Shown here in pieces: positions 53,938 through 62,792 of a stretch of DNA of 64,000 nt. A model generated the notes under the pieces. It saw only the letters and a program-made list of their open reading frames with translations. It searched no databases and was not told where the DNA came from. This DNA comes from Clostridium frigidicarnis (GTDB lineage: Bacteria; Bacillota; Clostridia; Clostridiales; Clostridiaceae): NCBI RefSeq assembly GCF_900111985.1, contig NZ_FOKI01000008.1, forward strand, positions 62,001 to 126,000, read 5' to 3'. The position numbers were made by a program, and so were the translations under genes. Each line of letters begins with the position of its first letter. Positions within the stretch are counted from its first letter, which is position 1.

Positions 53938-55229
53938 ACTCTTTCCCCCTCTAGTGTATCTTTTGGTATAAAAATCATAAATTCTGTACCTTTTTCTTTT
54001 GAGGATGTTAACCTTACAAATCCATTCAACTTATTTTCCACTATATCTTTTACTATACTAAGCCCCAACCCTCTATTAACATCTCCAGTTTCAAAATTAA
54101 TTTTTGTGGAAAAGCCTGGATTAAATACATATTTTTTGTCTTCTTCTTCCATTCCATATCCATTATCCCTAATTTCAAAATAATGACCTTTAACATTGTC
54201 TATTTTCATTTCGCCATGAATTAAAGATATTAGTCCATATTCCTTATCTTTTACAGCATCAATACTATTCATAATAAGATTTCTAAATATAGATATCATA
54301 TAATAGTGATGTGTTGTATTAAAATTTTCTCCTTTTTGTATTTTAAGCTTTATGTTAGTGTTTTTAAGTTTTATATTAATCATATGTCTTAAGATATCTA
54401 CTATTTCATAATAATTCATATTATCCTTAAGTTCTTTTGTATTTGTTAATTCATTAATACCCATAACTATTAAATTAAACTCTTTTTTTATCTCATGTAT
54501 ATCTTTTGTGATATCCATAACCTCTATTTCTAAATTTTCATCCATTTTTTTTTCGCGTACATTCATATATAATCTATAAGACTTTCCCATTACCTTTTCT
54601 ATATTATCCATAGATTTCTCCATAAGATATACTTCACTTTTTAATCTAGAATTTGATGCTAACAATTTTATGTATCTTTCTGTGTGTTCCTTTTTTAAAA
54701 GACTAGTATTATATCTAATCATTAAATTTATCATAACCCATATTAATGTAGACCTTAAAAATGCAACACACATTAATCCAACAATAATATAAAGATTAAA
54801 ATTTTCTAAATATACAGTATGACGAATATATATTTCAATAGAATTAGCAAAAAAATCACAAATAATAAGCTTAAATAATAAAGTATTTAAATTCTTATTT
54901 CTTATTGTAACAAGAAAATATATAGTTATGTAAACCAAATAAAATATAAATTCTGGGAAATAATTAATAGCACCAAGTTTAAAACTAAAGTTCATATCAT
55001 TATTTTCCAAGAAATATATAACTATTCTTATAACGTAAACTAGTAAAGATGAAATAAGAGCTACTATAATTTTATTTTCTATTTCCATCATATAAATTAG
55101 GATTATTAATACTATAATACCAAAGGATATATTGAAATAATTAACAAATAACTTTATGTATATTTGAGATGAAAACATAACTAAAAGTCCTATGAAAGTA
55201 AGTTGGTTTAATCTTCCTGTTGCCTTCAT
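53934..55229 (-). CDS. Sensor histidine kinase (GlnK/YcbA-like)
   Basis: This 431-residue kinase has about six N-terminal membrane helices (residues 1-170), a coiled coil, and a phospho-acceptor histidine probably in DITKDIHEIKKEFNLIVMGI near residue 247. The HATPase domain has N-box FRNLIMNSIDAVKDKEYG, G1 box EIRDNGYGMEEEDK and G2 box NRGLGLSIVKDIVEN. The KFNPGFSTK-type loop is present as VFNPGFSTKINFETG. It lacks a periplasmic sensor domain, so it probably senses something within the membrane. It is cotranscribed with its regulator. Confidence 0.88.
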   Translation of the reverse strand: MKATGRLNQLTFIGLLVMFSSQIYIKLFVNYFNISFGIIVLIILIYMMEIENKIIVALISSLLVYVIRIVIYFLENNDMNFSFKLGAINYFPEFIFYLVYITIYFLVTIRNKNLNTLLFKLIICDFFANSIEIYIRHTVYLENFNLYIIVGLMCVAFLRSTLIWVMINLMIRYNTSLLKKEHTERYIKLLASNSRLKSEVYLMEKSMDNIEKVMGKSYRLYMNVREKKMDENLEIEVMDITKDIHEIKKEFNLIVMGINELTNTKELKDNMNYYEIVDILRHMINIKLKNTNIKLKIQKGENFNTTHHYYMISIFRNLIMNSIDAVKDKEYGLISLIHGEMKIDNVKGHYFEIRDNGYGMEEEDKKYVFNPGFSTKINFETGDVNRGLGLSIVKDIVENKLNGFVRLTSSKEKGTEFMIFIPKDTLEGERV

Positions 55230-55497
55230 TATAGTTGTCTCCTTTAAACCTTGCTTTAAGATTATTATTCAATAAATCTTAAATAATAACCTTTGAAACC
55301 TCTATCGAAATACCCAATATACAATATTATAAAAGCCTATTCCAAATTATTAAAATTTAGATTTCAAATACAAATAAAAGCTTTTATAGTTTCTTTAATA
55401 TTTCTATACTATTCTTCAGTTTACCTTATATATTATAAGATCATATGATAAATTTTAAGATATAAAGAAGTTTATTTAATATTTAGGGGGTTCACAT

Positions 55498-56652
55498 ATG
55501 AATAATTTTGATACTTTAATCAACAGACAAAACACAATGAGTGTTAAATGGGATACAGTTCCTACAGATCAACTACCTATGTGGGTTGCTGATATGGATT
55601 TTAAATGTGCTGATGAAATAATCGAGGCTTTAAAATCTAGAGTTGATCATGGAATCTATGGCTATTTAGCTATTCAAAATTCTTATTATGATAGTATCAT
55701 AAATTGGATGAAAAATCGCCATAACTGGGAAATACAAAAACATTGGATAGTAACAACGCCTGGAATTGTCACCGCTTTTAATATAGCTATTCAAACCTTC
55801 ACTAAAAAGGGAGATAAGATAGCTATCCAAACACCTGTATACCCTCCATTCTTCTCAGCCGTTAAAAATAACGGACGTGAATTAGTAGAAAATGAACTAA
55901 TATTAAAAGATGGCATTTATTCTATGGACTTTAACTCACTAGAAGAAAACTTTAAAAATGGTGTCAAAGCATTAATGCTTTGTAGTCCTCATAACCCAAT
56001 AGGTAGAGTTTGGTCTAAAGAAGAGCTAGAAACCTTAGGAAATCTTTGTGTAAAGTATAATGTTTTAGTTATATCAGATGAAATACATAATGATTTAACT
56101 TTTAACGGAAAAACCCATACTGTTTTTTCTAAAATTTCCCAAGAAATAAATAACAATTGTATTATATGTACTTCTCCAAGTAAAACTTTTAATATAGCTG
56201 GAATTCAGTGTTCAAACATAATAATTCCTAATAACAATTTACGTGAACAATTTGTAAGATCTCTTACTTGCTGTGGCTTAAATCATCCAAACATATTTTC
56301 TGTGCCAGCGCTTATAGCATCTTATAACCATTGTGAATATTGGCTTAATGATTTAATGATTTACCTAGAAAACAATTTTAATTATTTGGATACATTCTTA
56401 AAAGAAAATCTTCCAATTGTTAAAGCTACACCATCCCAGGGTACTTATTTAGTTTGGCTTGACTTTAGAGAACTTAATTTATCTCAAAGTGATCTTGTTA
56501 ATCTTATAAATAATAATGCAAAAGTATTATTAAATGATGGATCTACTTTTGGAGAAGATGGTATTGGATTTATGAGATTAAATATAGGTTGTCCAAGAGA
56601 ACTTTTATGTAATGGTTTAAACAGAATAAAAAATGCTATAGATAAGCTTTAA
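55498..56652 (+). CDS. patB: MalY/PatB-type PLP-dependent C-S lyase/aminotransferase
   Basis: This 384-residue class I/II aminotransferase-fold enzyme has the opening NRQNTMSVKWDTVP and LPMWVADMDFKCADEI, which are characteristic of MalY/PatB cystathionine beta-lyases. The PLP lysine is in TSPSKTFNIAGIQ, with DEIHNDLTF before it. Such enzymes split cystathionine or cysteine conjugates to pyruvate, ammonia and a thiol. The start has AGGGGGTTCACAT upstream. It is monocistronic, with a strong terminator after it. Confidence 0.9.
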   Translation: MNNFDTLINRQNTMSVKWDTVPTDQLPMWVADMDFKCADEIIEALKSRVDHGIYGYLAIQNSYYDSIINWMKNRHNWEIQKHWIVTTPGIVTAFNIAIQTFTKKGDKIAIQTPVYPPFFSAVKNNGRELVENELILKDGIYSMDFNSLEENFKNGVKALMLCSPHNPIGRVWSKEELETLGNLCVKYNVLVISDEIHNDLTFNGKTHTVFSKISQEINNNCIICTSPSKTFNIAGIQCSNIIIPNNNLREQFVRSLTCCGLNHPNIFSVPALIASYNHCEYWLNDLMIYLENNFNYLDTFLKENLPIVKATPSQGTYLVWLDFRELNLSQSDLVNLINNNAKVLLNDGSTFGEDGIGFMRLNIGCPRELLCNGLNRIKNAIDKL

Positions 56653-56674
56653 ACTATAATTTTAATAAAAACAC

Positions 56675-56707
56675 AAGGTTAAATCCAAAATACATGGGTT
56701 TAACCTT
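56675..56707 (+). terminator. Terminator between patB and exoIII genes
   Basis: AAGGTTAAATCC (56675-56686) and GGGTTTAACCTT (56696-56707) form a 12-bp stem with one G-U pair. It serves the rightward patB gene and may serve the convergent gene as well. Confidence 0.85.
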
Positions 56708-56735
56708 ATATTTTAATCTTAAAATTTTTTTAGAT

Positions 56736-57488
56736 TTACTTAATTACAAGCTCAACTGGACAATGATCAGATCCTAAGACTTCTGTATGAATATCTGCAC
56801 TAACTAATCTATCTTCTAAGTCTTTAGAAACGCAGAAATAATCTATACGCCACCCTGCATTATTTTTTCTTGCATTAAATCTATATGACCACCATGAATA
56901 AGTGCCTTCTTTATCTGAATTAAAATAACGATATGTATCTATGAAGCCTGCATTTAAAAGCTCTGTGAATTTTGATCTTTCTTCATCACTAAATCCTGCA
57001 TTTTTTCTATTGGTTTTAGGGTTTTTTAAATCTATTTCTATATGAGCGACATTTAAATCTCCACATACAATAACAGGCTTATTTTTCTCTAAGGATTTTA
57101 AATAAAGTCTAAAGTCATCTTCCCACTTCATTCTATACTCTAGTCTAGCTAACTCCTGTTTTGAATTAGGAGTATATACTGTTATCATATAAAAATCTTC
57201 AAATTCTAAAGTTATAACTCTTCCTTCTTTATCGTGTTCTTCTATATTTATTCCATAGGCTACACTTAAAGGCTGTTTTTTTGTAAAGATTGCTGTTCCT
57301 GAGTAACCTTTTTTTTCTGCATAGTTCCAATAATCGTAATATCCCTCAAGATTTAAATCTATTTGACCTTGTTGTAATTTACTTTCTTGGATACAAAATA
57401 TATCTGCATCTACTTCTTTGAAGTAATCTAAAAATCCTTTTGTTACACAAGCTCTAATCCCATTGACATTCCATGATATTAATTTCAT
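56736..57488 (-). CDS. xth: Exodeoxyribonuclease III
   Basis: This 250-residue AP endonuclease/3'-5' exonuclease of base-excision repair has MKLISWNVNGIRACVTKG, the metal residue in FCIQESKLQ, the active-site stretch VCGDLNVAHIEIDL and the C-terminal LGSDHCPVELVIK. Length and motifs fit the ExoA/Xth family. The ATG is preceded by AGGGAGGAGAGAGTT. Confidence 0.95.
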   Translation of the reverse strand: MKLISWNVNGIRACVTKGFLDYFKEVDADIFCIQESKLQQGQIDLNLEGYYDYWNYAEKKGYSGTAIFTKKQPLSVAYGINIEEHDKEGRVITLEFEDFYMITVYTPNSKQELARLEYRMKWEDDFRLYLKSLEKNKPVIVCGDLNVAHIEIDLKNPKTNRKNAGFSDEERSKFTELLNAGFIDTYRYFNSDKEGTYSWWSYRFNARKNNAGWRIDYFCVSKDLEDRLVSADIHTEVLGSDHCPVELVIK

Positions 57489-57756
57489 AACTCTCTCCTC
57501 CCTGACTATATGTTTATATACTTTAGATTATATCCTATATGTATTAAGCTTCACAACTTATGTAAATATTTTCATAGAAATTTCTACTTTTTTAAACTTT
57601 TATTCATTATTATTTAATATAATCTTATATTGATTTTATTTATTAGTTAAAGTAATATAAATATAAAATATTTTTTCTTTTTTATATGTAAATACTTTTT
57701 ATATTGTATAAAGTATTTAATAAAGAGAAGAAGTGCATTAATCACCGGGAGGCTTT

Positions 57757-58230
57757 ATGGAAACTTTAGAGTATAAACTAAGAATAATAGAAGCAGATGA
57801 AAGAGAGCTTATTTTCAAGGAATTTACTAATGAAACAGCCTTGGATATTGGACTAAAACTTATTGAAAAAGGCAGAAGTTTAGATAAGCCTATTACTATA
57901 GACATATCTAAAAATGGTCATGAAATTTTTCATTACTCCTTTGATGGTACCTCTCCTGACAACGATAGTTGGATTACTAGAAAAAATAATATTGTAAATA
58001 GATTTTATAAAAGTTCTCTTTATATTGGTTTAAAACTTAAAATATCCAATAAAACTTTAGAAGAGAAATATTTGCTTTCACCTAATGAATATGCCCCTTA
58101 TGGTGGAGCATTTCCTTTAACTTTAGAAAATGTAGGAGTTATAGGTACAATTACAGTATCCGGACTTGCTCAAGAAGATGATCATAATTTAGTAGTAGAT
58201 ACTATTAGAGAGTATTTGCTTGGTCATTAA
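57757..58230 (+). CDS. UPF0303/HbpS-like protein
   Basis: This 157-residue protein resembles the UPF0303 family (GlcG/HbpS fold, sometimes called haem-degrading domain). It has [60 protein letters not shown] and [17 protein letters not shown] in family order. The true activity of this group is not settled. The ATG follows CCGGGAGGCTTT. A family B hairpin begins six bases after the stop and may act as its terminator. Confidence 0.85.
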   Translation: METLEYKLRIIEADERELIFKEFTNETALDIGLKLIEKGRSLDKPITIDISKNGHEIFHYSFDGTSPDNDSWITRKNNIVNRFYKSSLYIGLKLKISNKTLEEKYLLSPNEYAPYGGAFPLTLENVGVIGTITVSGLAQEDDHNLVVDTIREYLLGH

Positions 58231-58235
58231 GGGGT

Positions 58236-58302
58236 AAGTGAGGCCTAATCAACATAAACTAGCTGTTTGTCAGATAGTTTACTCTCGCTTAGACCTCACT
58301 TT
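58236..58302 (+). repeat. Family B hairpin repeat, copy 3
   Basis: AAGTGAGGCCTAA pairs with TTAGACCTCACTT, with further pairing of AAACTAGCTG with the CAGATAGTTTAC segment. It is about 67 bases long and followed by TTCTTT. It lies directly downstream of the UPF0303 gene. Confidence 0.8.
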
Positions 58303-58621
58303 TCTTTAAAGAATTCTTTATATTAAAAAAATGCCCTTTAAAATTTTAACAGATATAATATTTTTTACTAAGAATACTTATAATTTATCTGATGACTATC
58401 AAATGAGAATTCGTTCTATGTGATAGTTTACTAACGCTTATCATTCTATTATTGTTATGAGAATCTTCATATGAAATAAAACTTAATGTAAAGTGTAGTT
58501 AATTTTTCTAAGTAACGTAAAGAAAATTTTCCTTAATTGTCACTTCTCAATTATCAATTAATATAGCATCTTCACTTTTACTCTAAGAAAACTTGATTGA
58601 TAATTTCTCACTTAAACAAGT
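58303..58621. other. Intergenic region with a decayed family B-like sequence
   Basis: The segment 58421-58450 (GTGATAGTTTACTAACGCTT and following) resembles the right half of family B. AATTATCAAT (58549-58558) and ATTGATAATT (58596-58605) form a further inverted repeat near the end of the ECF operon and may help terminate it. No gene is seen. Confidence 0.4.
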
Positions 58622-59326
58622 TTATCGTTCCATTAATCCATACTTTACTTTTACTCGTTGAAGCTTACTTCCCCATGAGTCTGATAATAAATATAAAAAT
58701 ATAACTGTGCATAATCCATGGGTAAAATCAAACCAAAAACTTGATATGTATAATGAGCCAAATGCCTTCCATGAAAACTCATTAATAAATCCTGTTGCAG
58801 CCCAAATGTTCATTATCCACCCAAAGAAAAATCCACATAACATTCCAAATGTACATAACTTCCACTTTTCATTTAAAAAATTATGTTTAGATAAAATTCC
58901 TGCAATAAAACCTATTGCACCCCAACAAAACATTTGCCAAGGTGTCCATGGCCCTTGTCCAAAAAATAAATTTGAAGATATTGCAGCTACAGCCCCAGTT
59001 ACAAATCCTGCTTCTGGACCAAAAACCATAGCAGTAATAATAATAATAGCTGATGTAGGCTTAAAGCTTGGTATGGGAGCAAAAGCTACTCTCCCAATAC
59101 ACGCTATAGCAGCCATTATTGCTAGAGGTATCCATTCTCTTGCTTTTGGCTTTTTCATTTCATACATCATTAAAAATGGTATCATTGCAAGGACAATAAA
59201 TATTACACTTATTACACCATAATTTCTATTATCAACTATAGTATAAATCATTAAAGTAACTGGAAATATAATTGTTATAAACAATGCAGCTAATTTTATT
59301 CTTTTACTTCTATTGCTGATTTGCAT
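58622..59326 (-). CDS. ECF transporter substrate-binding (S) component
   Basis: This 234-residue membrane protein has about six helices, with AFAPIPSFKPTSAIIIITAM and FGPEAGFVTGAVAAISSNLF, the small-residue pattern of ECF S components. It ends in a basic tail. Its gene overlaps the ATPase gene by 31 bases and is last in the order lipoprotein, T, A-A, S. The substrate is not readable, but the DUF4430 lipoprotein in the operon suggests a corrinoid. In family terms the S component captures the vitamin within the membrane. Confidence 0.82.
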   Translation of the reverse strand: MQISNRSKRIKLAALFITIIFPVTLMIYTIVDNRNYGVISVIFIVLAMIPFLMMYEMKKPKAREWIPLAIMAAIACIGRVAFAPIPSFKPTSAIIIITAMVFGPEAGFVTGAVAAISSNLFFGQGPWTPWQMFCWGAIGFIAGILSKHNFLNEKWKLCTFGMLCGFFFGWIMNIWAATGFINEFSWKAFGSLYISSFWFDFTHGLCTVIFLYLLSDSWGSKLQRVKVKYGLMER

Positions 59327-60984
59327 ATATCTATCACATCCTTACATGTAACTGCATTGACATTAATATGCCTTGCCATTCTATTGGCTGCAGTTGTATA
59401 AAATCTATTATTTGCAAAAAAAGTTTTTGGCGCTCCTTCTGATACAATATTGCCATCAAAGAACAATGCACATCTATCAGAGTATATTGCACTAAACTCT
59501 ATATCATGGGTTACCATTATAATTGTAATCCCTTGTTTTTTTAAACCTATTAATATGTTCCCAAGCTCTTCTCTTGCATAAATATCTAGTCCCTTTGTAG
59601 GTTCATCTAAAAGAATTATTTTAGGCTTTAATAACATTATTTTAGCCATTGCAGCCTTTTGCATCTCTCCACCACTTAAATCATAAGGATGTTGATCTAA
59701 AAAGGTATCTATATCAAATATTTTTGATATTTCTATAACATTCTCTAAAGCCTCTTTTTTATCTATATTAGAATTATAATATACATCTAAAAGATCTTCT
59801 CTTAATGTATTAAATAGAAATAAACTTTCAGGGTTTTGAGGCAAAACTGCCATGTTTTCTTTAAATAAAGAACCATTCTTATATTTTTTTATATCTATGC
59901 CATTTACTAAAACCTTTCCCTTTAAAGGCTTTTTTTCATAAGATATAACTGAAAGGGTTGTTGTTTTTCCTGCTCCATTCCCGCCAAGTATGCAATATAT
60001 TTCTCCTTTTGATACTTTTAATGAAACATTTCTTAATACGGGTTCCTGATTTTTATCATACTTAAACCACACATCTTTAAGTTCAATGACAGAGTTTTCA
60101 TGGTTCTTTAAAGTACTTTTATCTATTGTTGCAGTTATCTCATTAAGTGTATTTATATTTATAAAGTTATCTATCCAAGCTCTACCCTCTTTTACTGTTA
60201 GTGGACACTTGTTTCCAACTTGTATTTCTTTATATATTCTTGTTGGAGTTGGCAACGAATTAAACATTGAATGTTTTGTTTCAATTAATTCTCTTACTAC
60301 ACTTTGGCATGTATCAAAACATAAAATCTCTGAATTATCCATAACCAATATCCTGTCAGCCAACGAAAATACCTCTTCTAATTCATGCTCCGTCATTATA
60401 ATGGTTGTTCCAAGCTCTTTATTTATCTTTGTTATAGTGTGAATAAAATCTCTTGATGCTATAGGATCTAGCTGTGATGTTGGTTCATCCAATATAATAA
60501 CTTTAGGTTCCATCACCATTATTGATGCTAAATTTAATAATTGCTTTTGCCCTCCTGATAATTCACTTGTGTTTTTTCTAAACCATCCTTGTATTCCAAA
60601 AAAACTTGCCATTTCTGCAACTTTTCTTCTTATGGTTTCTGTATCAACGCCCATATTTTCTAATCCAAAAGCTAGTTCATGCCAAACTTTATCCGTAACT
60701 ATTTGAGCATTACAATCCTGCATTACATATCCTATTTCAGAAGCTGTTGTAACCTCTCTATGGAGATTTAAATCTATTCCACAATATTTAATTATGCCAG
60801 ACCTATTTCCATGGGGAGTTATTTCTGGTTTCATATGTTTTAATAAAGTTGTTTTTCCACATCCCGATTTTCCACATACTAATATAAACTCTCCTTCATT
60901 GATTTCTATGTTTATATTGCTTAACACCTTTCTATTTTGTTTAGGATATGAAAAATTGAGTTTTTCTATTTTAATGATTTCCAT
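59296..60984 (-). CDS. ECF transporter ATPase with two fused ABC domains
   Basis: This 562-residue protein carries two nucleotide-binding domains. The first has Walker A CGKSGCGKTTLLKH, signature TSELSGGQKQLLNLAS and Walker B VIILDEPTSQLDP. The second has LGGNGAGKTTTLSVI, DLSGGEMQKAAMAK and IILLDEPTKGLDIY. The two halves correspond to the EcfA1 and EcfA2 subunits, here in one chain. It overlaps the T-component gene by 19 bases and the S gene by 31 bases, so expression is coupled. Confidence 0.92.
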   Translation of the reverse strand: MEIIKIEKLNFSYPKQNRKVLSNINIEINEGEFILVCGKSGCGKTTLLKHMKPEITPHGNRSGIIKYCGIDLNLHREVTTASEIGYVMQDCNAQIVTDKVWHELAFGLENMGVDTETIRRKVAEMASFFGIQGWFRKNTSELSGGQKQLLNLASIMVMEPKVIILDEPTSQLDPIASRDFIHTITKINKELGTTIIMTEHELEEVFSLADRILVMDNSEILCFDTCQSVVRELIETKHSMFNSLPTPTRIYKEIQVGNKCPLTVKEGRAWIDNFININTLNEITATIDKSTLKNHENSVIELKDVWFKYDKNQEPVLRNVSLKVSKGEIYCILGGNGAGKTTTLSVISYEKKPLKGKVLVNGIDIKKYKNGSLFKENMAVLPQNPESLFLFNTLREDLLDVYYNSNIDKKEALENVIEISKIFDIDTFLDQHPYDLSGGEMQKAAMAKIMLLKPKIILLDEPTKGLDIYAREELGNILIGLKKQGITIIMVTHDIEFSAIYSDRCALFFDGNIVSEGAPKTFFANNRFYTTAANRMARHINVNAVTCKDVIDICKSAIEVKE

Positions 60985-61844
60985 TTTATTGCCTCCATAA
61001 TCTCTAAAAAAATAGGTGTTGTGTTTAATACTAAAAATGTAGTATATATAAAAATTGCCTTTATACTAAAGTTTATTTTTGCTACTCTTGGATAAAAAGA
61101 TAATTTTCCAAAACCTAAACCATATCCAATAAAACATACTATAAAGCATATAATTATGAAAATTAACATAATAAAATCTTGTCTGTTAAAAATGAAAATT
61201 GAAAAGGTAGTTCTTTTTTTTACTCCATATCCTCTAGCCCTCATTGAATCTGATGTTTCAACACCTTCCTCTAGTGCCCATGTAACCAATATAGATAATA
61301 TTCTCATAGAACCTTTTATTCTAGCTATTAAATTTCCACTAGTACAATCAAACCCTATTGTTCTTTGTGCTGCTGCTATAATTTTTGTTTGATTTATAAG
61401 CTTTGGTATTAATTTCAAAGTCATACTTATCATCAATGCAATAGATGGTATAAACTTTCCAAAAATATATATTACCTCATCAGATGTTATTATAGTGTTA
61501 TAACAACTAAACCACATTATAACCGATAGCATCATTGCAGCAGACATTATTCCGTATTTTATTGACTCATATGTTATAGGGTTTCCCCTAAAATAAAATA
61601 ATAAAGTTGCTCCCCTATGAGTAAATATAGGATTAGCTAATGCTATGAATATAAACATTGGAATACCAAATAGAATGTTAAGTTTTAATGCTTTTTCTCC
61701 ATTTATAAGTAGCGCATATATTATAGAACTAATAAGAGATATACCTACAAATATTGGATGCATAAAAAGCATTGAAAAAATTAATATAATGGTAAAGTAC
61801 GAAAAACTAACTATTGGATGATAATTTGAAAATGCTTTTTCCAT
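60966..61844 (-). CDS. ECF transporter transmembrane (T) component
   Basis: This 292-residue EcfT has about five helices and the coupling motifs expected in this family: GVETSDSMRARGYGVKKRTT, with the ARG signature. Ahead of it are LIARIKGSMRILSILVTWAL and ALMISMTLKLIPKLINQTKI. The ATG at 61844 overlaps the TAA stop of the lipoprotein gene (TAATG). The longer ORF start at 61880 would overlap that gene and is rejected. Confidence 0.9.
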   Translation of the reverse strand: MEKAFSNYHPIVSFSYFTIILIFSMLFMHPIFVGISLISSIIYALLINGEKALKLNILFGIPMFIFIALANPIFTHRGATLLFYFRGNPITYESIKYGIMSAAMMLSVIMWFSCYNTIITSDEVIYIFGKFIPSIALMISMTLKLIPKLINQTKIIAAAQRTIGFDCTSGNLIARIKGSMRILSILVTWALEEGVETSDSMRARGYGVKKRTTFSIFIFNRQDFIMLIFIIICFIVCFIGYGLGFGKLSFYPRVAKINFSIKAIFIYTTFLVLNTTPIFLEIMEAIKWKSLK

Positions 61845-62596
61845 TACTTTTCCTTCTCTCTTATATCTTCTCCTAGCCAATGCTGTCCAAGGTCCTCCCC
61901 TAAATCACAGGTATAATTCCATTGAATAACATCTCCTGGTTTAACTTTATATGATCCACATCCATAGTTTGGATACCAATCATTTACACAATACATCCAT
62001 CCACTCCATCTTCCACCGTCAAATTCATATAAGTTATCAATACCTTGAATATATATAGTAGTTGCGACACCATTATACTCCATATGTATCTTTTTACTTT
62101 TAACAATTCTTTGAAGAATATCATATACAGTATCTCCCTTTTTAATTTTCATAGTAGTAACTGGTAAAATAACTCCATCTGAAGGTAAATGACTAAATTC
62201 AGGTTTCTTATTTACTCCTGTATTTATAGCTGTATCACATCTAATTGTAATTGTACATGTGTTATCATCAGATGATTTTTTAGATTCATCATTTGATTTA
62301 GAGTTACTTGTACTATTTTTTTTAGATGATGTTTTCTTATTTTTAGAATTTGATGTTTCCTTTGCAGGTGATTTATCCTCAGTAGAGTTGTCTACAGATT
62401 CTTTCTCTGACTCACCTTCACCAGAACTATTTTCTTCAACATTACTCTTATCTGAATCTGCATTTGTTGAATCACTAGCTACATCAGAACTTTCTGGTAC
62501 ATTAAGCTCTGGTATTTCTACTTTATTTAAACCGCATCCAACAAATGAAAACATAAATATAACTATCAATAAAACATTGACTATTTTCTTTTTCAC
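61844..62596 (-). CDS. DUF4430 lipoprotein of the ECF operon
   Basis: This 250-residue lipoprotein has a signal peptide (KKKIVNVLLIVIFMFSFVGC) with lipobox cysteine near residue 21. A Ser/Asp/Lys-rich linker of about 90 residues follows, then a DUF4430 domain: CTITIRCDTAINTGVNK, KKGDTVYDILQRIVKS, IQGIDNLYEFDGGRWSGW and VKPGDVIQWNYTCDLGEDLG. DUF4430 is related to the C-terminal domain of cobalamin carriers such as intrinsic factor. Beside an ECF transporter this suggests corrinoid capture at the surface. The GTG start follows GGGAGTGATATAA. Confidence 0.8.
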   Translation of the reverse strand: MKKKIVNVLLIVIFMFSFVGCGLNKVEIPELNVPESSDVASDSTNADSDKSNVEENSSGEGESEKESVDNSTEDKSPAKETSNSKNKKTSSKKNSTSNSKSNDESKKSSDDNTCTITIRCDTAINTGVNKKPEFSHLPSDGVILPVTTMKIKKGDTVYDILQRIVKSKKIHMEYNGVATTIYIQGIDNLYEFDGGRWSGWMYCVNDWYPNYGCGSYKVKPGDVIQWNYTCDLGEDLGQHWLGEDIREKEK

Positions 62597-62692
62597 TTAT
62601 ATCACTCCCAATTTTTCATTCAATTCATTTCATTACCAATACTCTAACTTATTATAATTTAAAAGATAATCAGCAAACTTTAAATTAAGCTT

Positions 62693-62744
62693 TTCAAAAT
62701 TTCAGATTAAGTTTATTTAAACAAACTTAATCTGAAGCTTTGAA
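62693..62744 (-). terminator. Hairpin between the surface protein and the DUF4430 gene
   Basis: TTCAGATTAAGTTT (62701-62714) and AAACTTAATCTGAA (62723-62736) form a perfect 14-bp stem, extendable to 22 bp with two mismatches. It lies after the surface-protein gene on the minus strand. The T-run is weak, so read-through into the ECF operon is possible. Confidence 0.6.
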
Positions 62745-62792
62745 TCACTTAATTAATTGATAAACGCTAAACATTACCAATAAATAATCACA

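Noticed and set aside
25263-58621. VirR boxes or toxin genes expected near a PfoR homologue
   Set aside because: No CCAGTT-type paired repeats and no toxin gene were seen in the surrounding sequence.
62597-62792. Cobalamin riboswitch upstream of the DUF4430/ECF genes
   Set aside because: The 196-base gap holds a simple long hairpin and no B12-box-like word. A riboswitch, if present, would be upstream of the surface-protein gene outside the window.
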